Source of the DNA: Methylobacterium haplocladii
GTDB lineage: Bacteria; Pseudomonadota; Alphaproteobacteria; Rhizobiales; Beijerinckiaceae
Assembly (NCBI RefSeq): GCF_007992175.1
Contig: NZ_BJZT01000031.1
Location: forward strand, 1-64,000
DNA: 64,000 nt
Reading direction: 5' to 3'
Shown: one piece after another, positions 53,610-63,035 of the stretch
How positions within the stretch are numbered: position 1 is the first letter of the stretch
Layout of the letters: every line of letters starts with the position of its first letter
Position numbers and translations under genes: made by a program
The notes under the pieces: generated by a model
Database searches by the model: none
Told to the model about the DNA's origin: nothing
What the model saw: the letters and a program-made list of their open reading frames with translations, nothing else

Positions 53610-54398
53610 TCAGGCGGCGATCCGGCGGGTGTCCGCGCCTTTGGTGACGATCGCCGGCCTGCCGCGCGTCACCTGGAGCGTGCCGCCCTTCGGCACGATC
53701 GTCCAGCCCTCGCGGCAGCCGTCGATCGGCTCCGAGACCACGACGATGCCGGCCTCGGATTCGCGATAATACAGGCTCGGCGGGCGGCCATCGCAGGCCC
53801 AGCGGAAGGCGGTGAGGGTGCGGCCGTCGGTGAGGAGCGCGGTGAAGCGCAGCGGCTCGGTGACCTTGGCCGCGTGCATCAGGTCGTGCACGGTGGCGAA
53901 GGTCGCCTCCATGGCGCCGACCGGGTCCTCGGCCAGCCCGTTGGCGAGTGCCAGCAGGAAGATCGCCTCGGAATCGGTGGTGCCGCGGCGGCTGTCGTAG
54001 AGCTCGTCCGGGATCAGTGCCTCGAGCCGGCGCTTGATGCGGTGATAGCCACCGATCTGGCCGTTGTGCATGAACAGGTGCCGGCCATGCGCGAAGGGAT
54101 GGCAGTTCGCGCGCGTCGTCGCCGTGCCGGTCGAGGCGCGCACATGCGCGAAGAAGGCGCGAGCCTTCACCTGCGAGCAGAGATTGACGAGGTTCTCGTC
54201 CGACCAGGCGGGGGAGATGTCACGGTAGATGCCGGGCTCGCGGCGCTCTCCGTACCAGCCGATGCCGAACCCGTCGCCGTTGGTCTCGGTCTTGGCCTCC
54301 GTCGCGTGGAGCGACTGGTGCACGAGCGAGTGCGTCGGCGCGCAGACGAGCTCGTTGAGGAAGACCGGCTCACCGAGATAGGCGAGGAAGCGGCACAT
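53610..54398 (-). CDS. Class II glutamine amidotransferase (YafJ/EgtC-like)
   Basis: Protein of 262 residues. It starts MCRFLAYLG, so Cys2 becomes the N-terminal nucleophile after Met removal; this decides the start at 54398 over 54455. NGDGFGIGWYG, HVRASTGTATTRANCHPF and FMHNGQIGG are Ntn-amidotransferase motifs. The partner synthase is not adjacent, so the amide acceptor is unknown. Confidence 0.9.
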   Translation of the reverse strand: MCRFLAYLGEPVFLNELVCAPTHSLVHQSLHATEAKTETNGDGFGIGWYGERREPGIYRDISPAWSDENLVNLCSQVKARAFFAHVRASTGTATTRANCHPFAHGRHLFMHNGQIGGYHRIKRRLEALIPDELYDSRRGTTDSEAIFLLALANGLAEDPVGAMEATFATVHDLMHAAKVTEPLRFTALLTDGRTLTAFRWACDGRPPSLYYRESEAGIVVVSEPIDGCREGWTIVPKGGTLQVTRGRPAIVTKGADTRRIAA

Positions 54399-54791
54399 GG
54401 CTGACGCGAACCCCCTTCCTGCGCGAGCCTGGATTCGCTCGCCGGAACTCTTCACTGACTCGACTGCAAGACGCGGGCCGCTGGCCGACCCGTCGCTGCG
54501 GAAGCTTCATAGTCCGATCGATACGGTGAACGGACCGTTAATCATGATCGACCCGCGCCGGTGGCGGCCTCTTGCCAGGAACCGCGCTGCAAGCATGGCT
54601 GGGTGCGAAAACGAACTAGCCTGTTGACCGGAGGCCACACGGCATTCGACGATAGGTGCCCAATCGATTCGCCGAACGGCAGCGCCGAGCCCAGCAGTAT
54701 CCGAGAGCTTCTGCTACGCTTTCGCTCGAGCGTGATGCTTCGACACCTTGCCTGCAGCATCGGCAGATCCGCGCGCTCAAAAGGAGATCCC
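54399..54791. other. Spacer amidotransferase / response regulator
   Basis: Spacer of 393 bases. No supported gene; the promoters of both flanking divergent genes should lie here. A strong AAGGAGA site precedes the response regulator. I see no operator-like symmetry. Confidence 0.4.
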
Positions 54792-55187
54792 ATGGCCCGG
54801 CACGACTCAGCCGATTGTCCCGTCGCCCTCGTGGTCGAGAACGACGATGCGGTCCGAAACCTCGCTTCGGCAGTCCTCGAAGAGACCGACCTCGACGTCA
54901 TCGCCTGCACTAGTGCGGAGGCCGCGCTCTCGGTGCTCGAGCGTCCCGACGTCAACGTGGCGCTGCTGTTCGCGGATGTCGGCCTGCAGGGCGGGATGGA
55001 TGGACTCGCGCTGGCGCGCACGGTGGAGAAACGTTGGCCGGAGGTGCGCATGGTGGTGACATCGGGCCGGGCCGGCGACCGCAACGTATCGCTGCCGCGC
55101 CGCGCCGTCTTCATGCAGAAGCCGTGGCGGGCTTTCGACGTGCTGGTTCAGGCCGACCGGGCGACGATCGCCGCGAAGATCGCATAG
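54792..55187 (+). CDS. Single-domain response regulator
   Basis: Protein of 131 residues. Receiver fold with phospho-acceptor Asp62 (LLFADVGL), acidic cluster E16-N-D-D19, T90/S91 and Lys110 (FMQKPW), so it should be phosphorylatable. It has no output domain, so it acts like CheY or as a phosphate sink; no kinase is adjacent. ATG 54792 is supported by a strong ribosome site. Confidence 0.87.
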   Translation: MARHDSADCPVALVVENDDAVRNLASAVLEETDLDVIACTSAEAALSVLERPDVNVALLFADVGLQGGMDGLALARTVEKRWPEVRMVVTSGRAGDRNVSLPRRAVFMQKPWRAFDVLVQADRATIAAKIA

Positions 55188-55252
55188 GGCGCGCACCGCC
55201 GACGTGGAAATCGGCTCGGCGAAACGGCGCGCGACACAAAGGGCCTGGAGGT

Positions 55253-55279
55253 GCACCTGATCGCGAAGCGATCGGGTGC
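55253..55279. terminator. Hairpin between response regulator and rpsU
   Basis: GCACCTGATCGC, loop GAA, GCGATCGGGTGC: twelve pairs with one T-G wobble. No T tract, so intrinsic termination is uncertain. Confidence 0.45.
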
Positions 55280-55381
55280 CGCTCCAAGCTCAAGAAAACA
55301 GGCCCGAGCCGCACGGCGGCCGGCCCTGAAATCTGATCTCACGACCGAGCCGGGCTGGGAGCCCGACCGGATGTTTTTGAA

Positions 55382-55705
55382 TCAGGACGCGAGATTGGTC
55401 GCGGGCGCAGCACCCGGCGCGCCGCCGGCCGAAGGAGCGGCCGACGGGAAACCGCCGGGACGGCGCGGGCCGCCCGTACGGGGCTTCGGCTTCGGAGCGG
55501 CGATCAGACCCTCGCGGATGGCGGTCTTGCGAGCCTGCTTGCGGGCGCGGCGAACGGCTTCCGCCTTCTCGCGGGCCTTGCGCACGGAGGGCTTCTCATA
55601 AGCCTTGCGCTGCTTCATCTCGCGGAAGATGCCTTCGCGCTGCATCTTCTTCTTGAGGACGCGGAGCGCTTGGTCGACGTTATTGTCGCGAACGAGTACC
55701 TGCAA
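55382..55705 (-). CDS. rpsU: 30S ribosomal protein S21, extended
   Basis: Protein of 107 residues. The S21 core ([21 protein letters not shown] ... [21 protein letters not shown]) is followed by an Ala/Pro/Gly-rich tail of about 40 residues not found in short S21 proteins. The start is TTG 55705, the position where relatives have ATG, with AAGGA upstream; no ATG is in frame nearby. Confidence 0.9.
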   Translation of the reverse strand: MQVLVRDNNVDQALRVLKKKMQREGIFREMKQRKAYEKPSVRKAREKAEAVRRARKQARKTAIREGLIAAPKPKPRTGGPRRPGGFPSAAPSAGGAPGAAPATNLAS

Positions 55706-55975
55706 CTGACGTGATCCTTCGGGTTCTTGTCTGTTCGATCTGCGGACCGCGACGGGTCGCCTTGCTCGACGGGCAAAACCGCCAAGCGCTCCAAACCCCG
55801 GGGATCTTCCCGAGCGGAACGTCCTGACGGCAAGCGATTCGGCGCGGTGAATTCGCCTTGGCGCCGCAATACACCAAGCGCCTGCCCGTTGGAAGCCGGT
55901 CCGCGATGCTCTTCGGCAACATCGCGCGACCGTGGCGAAGCCGCCCCTCGATCCGCCAGTCAAGCCGCTCGTCGA

Positions 55976-56215
55976 CTATCCGTCCACCGCCGTCCCCGGC
56001 CTATCGGCGCCGTCGGCCGTCTCGACATGCCGGCGTCCGAGGCTGTCCTGATACTCGATGGTCTCGGGCGAACCCGGGATCTGCTGCTCCTGCGCTGCGA
56101 TCCGTGCCGCGCGCAACGCCTCGTCATGGCTGGCGAACGTCTCGGAGAACGTGTCGCCGGCCTTGTAGGCGTAGCCGCCGTCATGCTCGATGACGCGGTA
56201 GGTGATGGTGCTCAT
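55976..56215 (-). CDS. DUF2188-type small protein
   Basis: Protein of 79 residues. TYRVIEHDGGYAYKAGDTFSETFASHDEALRAARIAAQ matches the DUF2188 pattern of a small beta-beta-alpha domain. Function unknown. Start at MSTITYRV; an ATG at 56281 is rejected. Confidence 0.7.
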   Translation of the reverse strand: MSTITYRVIEHDGGYAYKAGDTFSETFASHDEALRAARIAAQEQQIPGSPETIEYQDSLGRRHVETADGADRPGTAVDG

Positions 56216-56282
56216 CGTCGTCTCCCTGAGCTGTCTCGGCGCGAACCCCCGAAGGCCGAGGTGGTTCCGATTGCGGGTCACC

Positions 56283-56510
56283 TCAGTGACGGGTCGGAAT
56301 CGGACCCGGGAAGCGTGCCACCGCGGCTTCGCAGCCGGCGATCAGCGAGCCGCGGACGTCGTTCGGGTCGAAGCCCGGTCCGTCCGGAAAGCCGATCACC
56401 TGAACCTTGTCGGTGCCTTCGCAGTGGATGCGGCCCACCCAGCCCTCGGGCGTCCGCTCGAAGAGCACTTCGTAGCTGTTGCCGCCATGCTCGAAGTGGT
56501 GTGGGTCCAT
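56283..56510 (-). CDS. Small hypothetical protein
   Basis: Predicted 75 residues; GGNSYEVLFERTPEGWVGRIHCEGTDKVQVI suggests a small beta-rich domain. ATG follows GGAGA. It lies 67 bases upstream of the DUF2188 gene on the same strand, possibly an operon. No family recognised. Confidence 0.6.
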   Translation of the reverse strand: MDPHHFEHGGNSYEVLFERTPEGWVGRIHCEGTDKVQVIGFPDGPGFDPNDVRGSLIAGCEAAVARFPGPIPTRH

Positions 56511-56620
56511 CGATCGTCTCCCAGACGGCGCGCCGCCTCTGCGGCGCCAAGCCGGACTGTCGCGATATGGGATGCCGGCCTACCATTCTGCGAGATCCGG
56601 AAGACGCAGAAAGTCGCAGG

Positions 56621-56905
56621 ATGCGCGCGATACGAATGGGACTGATCGTCGTCGCAGCCCTGGCAGCGAGCCCGGCACCGGCCCGAGCTATGCCCGGCAG
56701 CACCGTCGGCCTGAACTCCACGGGGCTACCCACCAACCCGTTCGCTTCGAACTACCCCTCCGGGCCTCCGCCGCGGGTCGAGCGACAGCGGTCTTACGGT
56801 TCCGCCCGCCGCAGACCATCCGTGCGACGCGGGGTAACAGCGCCACGCTCGACCGACCGCCTGCGTCCACCTGCGGACATTCCTGGCGAAAGGCCGAGCC
56901 GATGA
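56621..56905 (+). CDS. Small secreted Pro/Arg-rich protein
   Basis: Predicted 94 residues with a signal peptide (MRAIRMGLIVVAALAASPAP, cleaved after ARA), then low-complexity Pro/Ser/Arg-rich sequence. The frame is open far upstream, so ATG 56621 or ATG 56636 is chosen for the signal peptide. Its stop overlaps the next small gene's ATG (ATGA). Confidence 0.5.
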   Translation: MRAIRMGLIVVAALAASPAPARAMPGSTVGLNSTGLPTNPFASNYPSGPPPRVERQRSYGSARRRPSVRRGVTAPRSTDRLRPPADIPGERPSR

Positions 56906-56994
56906 GTGCGGCCGACTGGTTCTCGGCCTACGGCGTCCAGGTCATCCTGCTGGTGGCAGGGCTGATCCTCGGGCTGATCGCCGTGACGCGCTGA
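56902..56994 (+). CDS. 30-residue membrane peptide
   Basis: Predicted 30 residues: short polar start SAADWFSAYGV, one helix QVILLVAGLILGLIAVTR. An AAAGG site and ATGA overlap with the upstream gene support it. Stop codon abuts the convergent glutathione peroxidase gene. Function unknown. Confidence 0.5.
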   Translation: MSAADWFSAYGVQVILLVAGLILGLIAVTR

Positions 56995-57555
56995 TCAGGC
57001 CGAACCCAGCTCGGCGACGATGGCGCTGATGATCCGCGGATCGCTCGGATCCACCGGCGTCGGGAAGGCGGCTCGGAGCGAGCCGTCGCGGCCGACGAGG
57101 TACTTGTGGAAGTTCCATTGCGGAGTCTGCCCCGGCTTCTCGGCGGCGGCCCAGCGATAGAACGGATGGGCCGTCGCCCCGCGCACATGGGTCTTGTCGA
57201 CCACCGGGAAGGTGACGCCATGATTCTTTCGGGCCGAATCCGCGATGGCGGCACCATCCAGCGGCTCCTGATTGCCGAAATCGGGGGAGGGCACCGCGAT
57301 CACGGTCAGCCCGCGTTCGCCGAACCGGGTCCACAGACCCTGCAGCCCGGTGAGCTGTCCGGCATAGCCGCAAGCCGTCGCCGTGTTGACGATGAGCAGC
57401 GGCTTCCCGGCAAAATCGCCGAGTGGAAGGACGCCGCCGCCCGGCTTTTCGAAGGAAAATTCGCCGGCATTGGACGCGGTCGCTTCGCCGGCACGGGCAC
57501 CGGTCGCAGCCAGCGCGCCGAGCAGGATCAGGCAATCGCGACGCAGCAGGGTCAT
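56995..57555 (-). CDS. Glutathione peroxidase, exported
   Basis: Protein of 186 residues. Cys62 in TATACGYAGQL is the peroxidatic residue (Cys, not Sec); WNFHKYLVG near 146 carries the conserved Trp and Asn. The N-terminus LLRRDCLILLGALAATGARA is a signal, possibly Tat-like, so it acts in the periplasm and reduces peroxides. Fits with nearby stress genes. Confidence 0.9.
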   Translation of the reverse strand: MTLLRRDCLILLGALAATGARAGEATASNAGEFSFEKPGGGVLPLGDFAGKPLLIVNTATACGYAGQLTGLQGLWTRFGERGLTVIAVPSPDFGNQEPLDGAAIADSARKNHGVTFPVVDKTHVRGATAHPFYRWAAAEKPGQTPQWNFHKYLVGRDGSLRAAFPTPVDPSDPRIISAIVAELGSA

Positions 57556-57640
57556 GGCCGTCTCCGAGGGCGTTCTGTCGAAGCCGACAATAGTGCGGAG
57601 CGAGCGGAAATCGATTGCAGCAGGGCGCCGCAGGCGCTCG

Positions 57641-58090
57641 TCAGATCCGGGCCTGAAGCGCCTCGCGCACCGTCACGGCCAGGACGCCATCCTGCGCGCC
57701 CGGCGGAATCACCAGGGCATCCGGCACGCGATCGGTGATGTCTGCGTCTTCGAGGTCGTTGGCGAACACGATGCCGAGATTGGGGCGCAGGACGCGTGCT
57801 TCCACAGCGAGGCGGGCGCAACGCAGATCGCCGAGCAATTCCGCATCGGTCACGAGCACGTCCATCGGCAGGCCGAGGGCCAGGATCGTCAGCGCATCGA
57901 CGGCGCAATCGACCGTCGTAGCACTGTAGCCGGCCCGCCGGATCTCGGCACTGACCTCGTCACGCCAGTGCTTGCGTCGCCCGGCTACGAGAACCTGAAT
58001 TCCATAACAGCCACCCTGCACGTCGCCATCATCCGCACCCGAAGCTGCGGTTCCGATGTGTTCAGTCCGCTTGGAAGCCGAAGCAGCCAT
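57641..58090 (-). CDS. Degenerate receiver-domain protein
   Basis: Predicted 149 residues (start MAASASKRTEH; an ATG at 58138 is possible). A receiver-like fold is seen (IQVLVAGRRKHWRDEVSAEIRR ... MDVLVTDAELLG), and Asp82 is in the phospho-acceptor position. The acidic pair after strand 1 (AGRRK) and the conserved Lys (IPPGAQ) are missing, so it is probably not phosphorylated in the normal way. Function unknown. Confidence 0.65.
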   Translation of the reverse strand: MAASASKRTEHIGTAASGADDGDVQGGCYGIQVLVAGRRKHWRDEVSAEIRRAGYSATTVDCAVDALTILALGLPMDVLVTDAELLGDLRCARLAVEARVLRPNLGIVFANDLEDADITDRVPDALVIPPGAQDGVLAVTVREALQARI

Positions 58091-58331
58091 CGATCCGTCC
58101 CGTCGGTCTCGTCGTCCGGTCGCCGGTTTTGGTTGCATTGCAATAGGCTACGCCCCAGCCGCGGATTGTTCAAGTTCCAGCCCGAGACGCTCATCCTTTC
58201 CACACTGCGACGACGGCCAATGCGGCAGTGCAGCAACGAAACGTCGTGACGGTTGACGCCTGCTGCGGACCCGGGGCAACACGTCGCGGCTGCGTTTGGT
58301 TTCAGCGGCTTGGACTTTGAGCGGAGAATCG

Positions 58332-59588
58332 ATGGCTTCCACAACGGCAACCTCCGTCTCGCCGCTGGCACCGGGGATCACTCCGGAATTGCCCGCCATC
58401 GCCGGGATCCGCATCGCCACGGCCCAGGCCGGGATCCGTTATGCGGGCCGCACCGACGTGCTGTGGGTCTCGCTGGAGGCGGGCACCACGGTCGCCGGCG
58501 TGTTCACCCGCTCGCGCTGCCCTTCGGCGGCGGTCGACTGGTGCCGAGAGGTCCTGGCTGCGGGCCATGGAACGGCACGCGCCCTCGTCGTGAATTCCGG
58601 CAACGCCAACGCCTTCACCGGATCGAAGGGCCGCGAGGCCGTCTCGCTCACCGCCGACATCGCCGCCAAGGCTGCCCCGTGCGACCGGCTTGCCGTTCTC
58701 ATCGCATCGACGGGCGTGATCGGCGAGCCGCTCGATGCCCGCAAGTTCGAGGGCGTGCTCGCCGACTGCGCCGCCCGCGCCGACGACGGCCCGCGCGCCT
58801 GGGAGGCGGCGGCCCGTGCCATCATGACGACCGACACCTTCCCGAAGCTCGCGACCCGCACCGCCGAGATCGACGGGCGCACGGTGACGATCAACGGCAT
58901 GGCCAAGGGCGCCGGCATGATCGCCCCCGACATGGCGACGATGCTCTCCTTCGTCTTCACCGATGCTGCGCTGGCTCAAACCGTGCTTGCCGAGCTCCTG
59001 ACGGCAGGCACGAACAAGAGCTTCAACTGTGTCACCATCGACGGCGACACCTCGACCTCCGACACGCTGCTGCTATTCGCGACGGGTAAGGGCGGCAACA
59101 GCCCGATCGAGAGCGCCGACGATCCGCGTCTCGCCGGCTTCCGCGCCGCCCTCGACGACCTGCTGATCGATCTCGCCCAGCTCGTCGCCCGGGACGGGGA
59201 GGGCGCGCGCAAGCTCGTCACGGTCGAGGTCGAGGGTGCCGAGAGCGACGCCTCGGCCCACCGCATCGCCATGTCCATCGCCAACTCGCCGCTGGTGAAG
59301 ACGGCGATCGCCGGTGAGGACGCGAACTGGGGTCGCGTGGTGATGGCCGTCGGCAAGGCTGGCGAGCCGGCCGACCGCGACCTCCTCACCATCTCCTTCG
59401 GCGACGTGCGGGTGGCCCATCGCGGCGCTCGCGATCCCGATTACAGCGAGGAGGCCGCCAGCGCCGTGATGCGCGAGCCGGAGATCACGTTGAAGGTCGA
59501 GATCGGCCTTGGGCAGGGCAAAGCGCGGATCTGGACCTGCGACCTGACCAAGGAATACGTCGCCATCAACGGGGACTACCGCTCGTGA
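58332..59588 (+). CDS. argJ: Bifunctional ornithine acetyltransferase / N-acetylglutamate synthase
   Basis: Protein of 418 residues cycling the acetyl group in arginine synthesis. It self-cleaves before the nucleophile Thr203 in [11 protein letters not shown], giving alpha and beta chains. Other family motifs, [10 protein letters not shown] and [11 protein letters not shown], are present. ATG 58332 follows GGAGA. Its stop overlaps the next GTG start (GTGA). Confidence 0.95.
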   Translation: MASTTATSVSPLAPGITPELPAIAGIRIATAQAGIRYAGRTDVLWVSLEAGTTVAGVFTRSRCPSAAVDWCREVLAAGHGTARALVVNSGNANAFTGSKGREAVSLTADIAAKAAPCDRLAVLIASTGVIGEPLDARKFEGVLADCAARADDGPRAWEAAARAIMTTDTFPKLATRTAEIDGRTVTINGMAKGAGMIAPDMATMLSFVFTDAALAQTVLAELLTAGTNKSFNCVTIDGDTSTSDTLLLFATGKGGNSPIESADDPRLAGFRAALDDLLIDLAQLVARDGEGARKLVTVEVEGAESDASAHRIAMSIANSPLVKTAIAGEDANWGRVVMAVGKAGEPADRDLLTISFGDVRVAHRGARDPDYSEEAASAVMREPEITLKVEIGLGQGKARIWTCDLTKEYVAINGDYRS

Positions 59589-60313
59589 GGGCCGCCACTG
59601 CCGCACTCGCCGCCCTTCTCGCTCTCGCGCTCTGCGTTCCCGCGCTGGCGGATGACGACGACAAGGGCGGTCGGATCAGCGTGATCGGCCGCGCGCAGGT
59701 CGAGACACCACCGGACTTCGCAGCGGTCGAGATCGGCGTGCAGTCGAAGGGCGCGACGCCTGCCGCTGCCCTCGACGCGGCAAGCAATGCCGCCCGCGGC
59801 ATCATAGCCACCGCGAAGGAGATCGGCGTGCCGGAGGCCGATATTGGCACGTCCTCGATCACCCTGCAGCCGGTGACGCGGCAGATCCGCCAGCCCGACG
59901 GCAGCGTACGCGAACAGGCCGACGGCTATGCCGCCGCGAACCGGGTGGTGGTGCGCCTCGGCGACATGCCGAAGCTCGGCGAGCTGATGCGCCGGGCGCT
60001 CGATGCCGGTTCGAACCGGATCGACGGCGTCAGCTTCGGCCTGCGCGACCCGGCGGCGGTCCAGTCCTCCGTGCAGGTCGCCGCGATGAGGGATGCGCGC
60101 GCCCAGGCCGAGCGGCTGGCCGAGGCGGCCGGCGTGAAGCTCGGGTCCGCCATCTCGATCACGTCCCCGCCCCGTGCCGAGGGTGCGCGGCCGATGCCCT
60201 ATGCCGCCATGGCGAAGTCCGCCGCGCCGCGCGGCCGTGCCGCGGTGCCGGTCGAGGCGGGCAGCATCGAGTCCAGCGCCGAGGTCGAGGCGGTCTTCGC
60301 GATCCTGCCGTGA
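59585..60313 (+). CDS. SIMPL-domain (DUF541) periplasmic protein
   Basis: Protein of 242 residues with a signal peptide ([22 protein letters not shown]). SIMPL repeats: [26 protein letters not shown] and [27 protein letters not shown]. The family lies in the periplasm; function is uncertain, some members respond to oxidative stress. GTG start overlaps argJ; stop overlaps mutT. Confidence 0.87.
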   Translation: MRAATAALAALLALALCVPALADDDDKGGRISVIGRAQVETPPDFAAVEIGVQSKGATPAAALDAASNAARGIIATAKEIGVPEADIGTSSITLQPVTRQIRQPDGSVREQADGYAAANRVVVRLGDMPKLGELMRRALDAGSNRIDGVSFGLRDPAAVQSSVQVAAMRDARAQAERLAEAAGVKLGSAISITSPPRAEGARPMPYAAMAKSAAPRGRAAVPVEAGSIESSAEVEAVFAILP

Positions 60314-60732
60314 GCGCACCGACGCCGATGCGGCTGCTGCTCGTCGTCGCCGTCGCACTGGTCGATCCCGACGGCCGTGTGCTGCTGGCGCAGCGGCCGC
60401 CGGGCAAGCAGCTCGCCGGCCTCTGGGAATTTCCCGGCGGCAAGGTCGAGCCCGGCGAGCGGCCGGAGGAGACCCTGATCCGCGAGCTCACCGAGGAACT
60501 CGGCATCACGGTCGAGGAGCCGTGCCTCGCGCCGTTGACCTTCGCGAGCCACGCCTATCCGGATTTTCACCTGCTGATGCCGCTCTACATATGCCGCCGC
60601 TGGCAGGGCACGCCGCGATCGATGGAAGGGCAGGCCCTGAAATGGGTGCGGCCGGGCGCGCTTCGCGACATGCCGATGCCCCCGGCCGATGCGCCGCTGA
60701 TCCCGTTTCTGGTGGATCTGCTCGGACCCTGA
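60310..60732 (+). CDS. mutT: MutT-type Nudix hydrolase
   Basis: Protein of 140 residues that hydrolyses 8-oxo-dGTP to limit mutation. The Nudix box GGKVEPGERPEETLIRELTEELGI has all conserved Glu and Arg. GTG start overlaps the SIMPL gene (GTGA). Third gene in the argJ run. Confidence 0.92.
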   Translation: MSAPTPMRLLLVVAVALVDPDGRVLLAQRPPGKQLAGLWEFPGGKVEPGERPEETLIRELTEELGITVEEPCLAPLTFASHAYPDFHLLMPLYICRRWQGTPRSMEGQALKWVRPGALRDMPMPPADAPLIPFLVDLLGP

Positions 60733-60813
60733 CGGACCCGTCCCCGACTCTGCGGGATCGGCCTCTGCCTCGGCTGCGTATCCCCCAGCGATCGAAGGAG
60801 ACACGGCAATCCG

Positions 60814-61125
60814 ATGAGCACACACTGTCGAAACTGGTCCGAGATTGAAGAGAGCGTTTCGCCGAACGGCGTGCGCAAGCGCGCGATGCCGGGCACGGCG
60901 GTCACCCTCGTTCAGGTGATGATTCCGGCGGGCACGCATGCGCCGAAACACAGCCACGGCTTCGAGCAGTTCGTGCAGGTTCTCTCGGGCTCCGGCACGC
61001 TGGAGACCGATCGGGGACGCGTCGGCTTCGCTGCGGGGAGCGTCTTCCACTTTCCGCCCGGTACCGAGCATGCTGCCGAGTTCGAGACGGACACGGTGCT
61101 GGTGGAGACCAATCTCGCGCATTGA
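60814..61125 (+). CDS. Cupin-domain protein
   Basis: Protein of 103 residues, single cupin barrel. Metal motif 1 THAPKHSHGFEQFVQVLSGSG (His, His, Glu) and motif 2 FHFPPGTEHAAEF (His) are present. A small-molecule dioxygenase, isomerase or sensor; substrate unknown. AAGGAG precedes ATG. Confidence 0.82.
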   Translation: MSTHCRNWSEIEESVSPNGVRKRAMPGTAVTLVQVMIPAGTHAPKHSHGFEQFVQVLSGSGTLETDRGRVGFAAGSVFHFPPGTEHAAEFETDTVLVETNLAH

Positions 61126-61154
61126 TGCGGCGCCGCCTGGAAGGGGAGGGGGGT

Positions 61155-62663
61155 ATGGGACGCAAAGCGGCACGGGATAGCGCTGCCTCCAAGCCCAGAG
61201 CGCCGGCCAAGCGTGCCTCGAAATCCACCACGCCGACACGCGAGACGCTCGCCGCCCTCGATGCGGCCACGCTGATACGGCTGGTCCTCGACGAGACCGG
61301 CCAGAACCCCGCCTTCAAGAAGCGTGTGAGCGCAGCGCTCGCCGGATTGCAGGGGCCGGATGCCGTCGCCGCCTTGATCGACCGGCGGCTCGCGGCGCTC
61401 GAAAAGGCCCGCGGCTTCATCGATTGGCGGAAGTCCAGGACCTTCGTCGCCGACCTCGATGCGATGCTTGCGACCATCGTTTCCGACCTCAGGCCCCTCG
61501 ATGCCGGCATGGCGCTGGATCGCCTCGTGCGTTTCCTCGATGGTGCCAACGCCACCCTGGAGCGGGCTGAGGACTCCGCCGGCCGGATCGAGGGCCTTTA
61601 CGACGACGCGGTGCGCGCCGCCGTCGAGATCGTGAGGGCGCTCCCGCCGACACAGGTCGCGCGCGTCGCGGAAAACCTCGTTCCGATGATCGTGGGCGAG
61701 AGCTTCGGCCTGCTCGACGGATTGCTGCAGGACATCGTGGCCGTTTTGCCCGCGGAGGCCCTCGGCGCTCTCGATGCCCAACTCGTTGCGGCGCTCGCCG
61801 CAATCCGGGAGCCGACGGCGGAGGATCGGGCGAAGGCCAATCCCTACGATTTCGGTCCCGCCTACGCGATCCGCATGGAGCGACTGCGCCTCTCGCGGCT
61901 GCGTGAGGCGATTGCAGATGCGCGCGGCGACGTCGACGCCTTCATCGCAATCGAGAGCCGGGATACGCGGGAACCGCCCGACGCGATCGCGATCGCCGAG
62001 CGTCTTCTCGCGGCGGGCAGGGCGGGGGAAGCGCTCGACTGGATCCGCCGGCCCTATCCGTACGGTCACGTCGGCGAGACGAGCGAGGCCGGCGAGCCGG
62101 GTTGGCGTCGTGAATGCATCGAGATCCAGGTCCTCGATGCACTCGGGCAACACGGCGAGGCGCAAGCGCTGCGCTGGTCGCGCTTCGAGCGCGTCCTCGA
62201 CCCGCAGGCGCTGCGGGACTACCTCGCCAAGCTTCCCGATTTCGAGGACGAGGACGCGCTGGAGCGGGCTTTCGCCTATGCTTCGGCGCAGAAGGATCCC
62301 CACGGCGCCTTGTTCTTCCTGGTCGGATGGCCACAACTCGACCGCGCCGCGAAGCTCGTCATGGCGCGGAGGACGGAGTGGGAGGGCCGGTTCTGGCAAT
62401 GGCTCGCGCCGGCAGCGGAGGCACTGGAGCACGATCATCCGCTGGCCGCGAGCCTGCTCCACCGGGCGCTCCTCGACGACATCCTCGATCGCTCCCGACA
62501 CAGGGCCTACGGCCATGGCGCACGGCACCTCGCCGCCCTCGAGGATCTCGCCGCACGGCTGGAGCCGGGCGACTTGACGCCCGGCCACGCAGCCTATGAG
62601 GCCTCCCTGCGCAAGGCTCACCGACGCAAGTCCGGCTTCTGGGACTACGTCGACGACGTGTGA
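61155..62663 (+). CDS. DUF6880-family protein
   Basis: Protein of 502 residues, mostly helical and probably solenoid-like. Basic Lys/Ala-rich start; IEIQVLDALGQHGEAQALRW and the end HRRKSGFWDYVDDV are in family style. Strong ribosome site (GGGGAGGGGGG) before ATG 61155. Function unknown; it is cytoplasmic with no membrane helix. Confidence 0.78.
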   Translation: MGRKAARDSAASKPRAPAKRASKSTTPTRETLAALDAATLIRLVLDETGQNPAFKKRVSAALAGLQGPDAVAALIDRRLAALEKARGFIDWRKSRTFVADLDAMLATIVSDLRPLDAGMALDRLVRFLDGANATLERAEDSAGRIEGLYDDAVRAAVEIVRALPPTQVARVAENLVPMIVGESFGLLDGLLQDIVAVLPAEALGALDAQLVAALAAIREPTAEDRAKANPYDFGPAYAIRMERLRLSRLREAIADARGDVDAFIAIESRDTREPPDAIAIAERLLAAGRAGEALDWIRRPYPYGHVGETSEAGEPGWRRECIEIQVLDALGQHGEAQALRWSRFERVLDPQALRDYLAKLPDFEDEDALERAFAYASAQKDPHGALFFLVGWPQLDRAAKLVMARRTEWEGRFWQWLAPAAEALEHDHPLAASLLHRALLDDILDRSRHRAYGHGARHLAALEDLAARLEPGDLTPGHAAYEASLRKAHRRKSGFWDYVDDV

Positions 62664-62669
62664 GCCGTC

Positions 62670-63035
62670 CTACGCGGGCATCTCTTCGATCGCGTCGACC
62701 TTGTCCGGATAGAAGGCGAGGTGATCCTTGATCGCTGCGACCGCCGGGAAGGGCGCCTCGTAGCTCCAGACCGCAGCCGCCTTCGTCGCGCCGTCGATGG
62801 TGAGGTCGTAGTAGCTGGCGTCGCCCTTGTAGGGGCAGTGGGTCACGCGCGGGTTCCGGATGAAGAGCGCCCAATTCACGTCCGCCCGCGGAATGTAGAA
62901 GACGGCCGGGTAGCGCGCTTCCTTCAGCGCCAGAGCCCGCGTCGTTTCCGCGACGACCGTGCCGTCGACGACGATCCGGACGCGCGTCGCGTGCGGCGTG
63001 ATGGTGATCGGATGATCCGGGCCGGGCTGTTTCAT
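62670..63035 (-). CDS. DUF427-family protein
   Basis: Protein of 121 residues. ALALKEARYPAVFYIPRADVNWALF and THCPYKGDASYYDLTIDG are DUF427 hallmarks. Compact beta fold, unknown function. Its ATG overlaps the upstream methyltransferase stop, so they form an operon. Confidence 0.88.
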   Translation of the reverse strand: MKQPGPDHPITITPHATRVRIVVDGTVVAETTRALALKEARYPAVFYIPRADVNWALFIRNPRVTHCPYKGDASYYDLTIDGATKAAAVWSYEAPFPAVAAIKDHLAFYPDKVDAIEEMPA

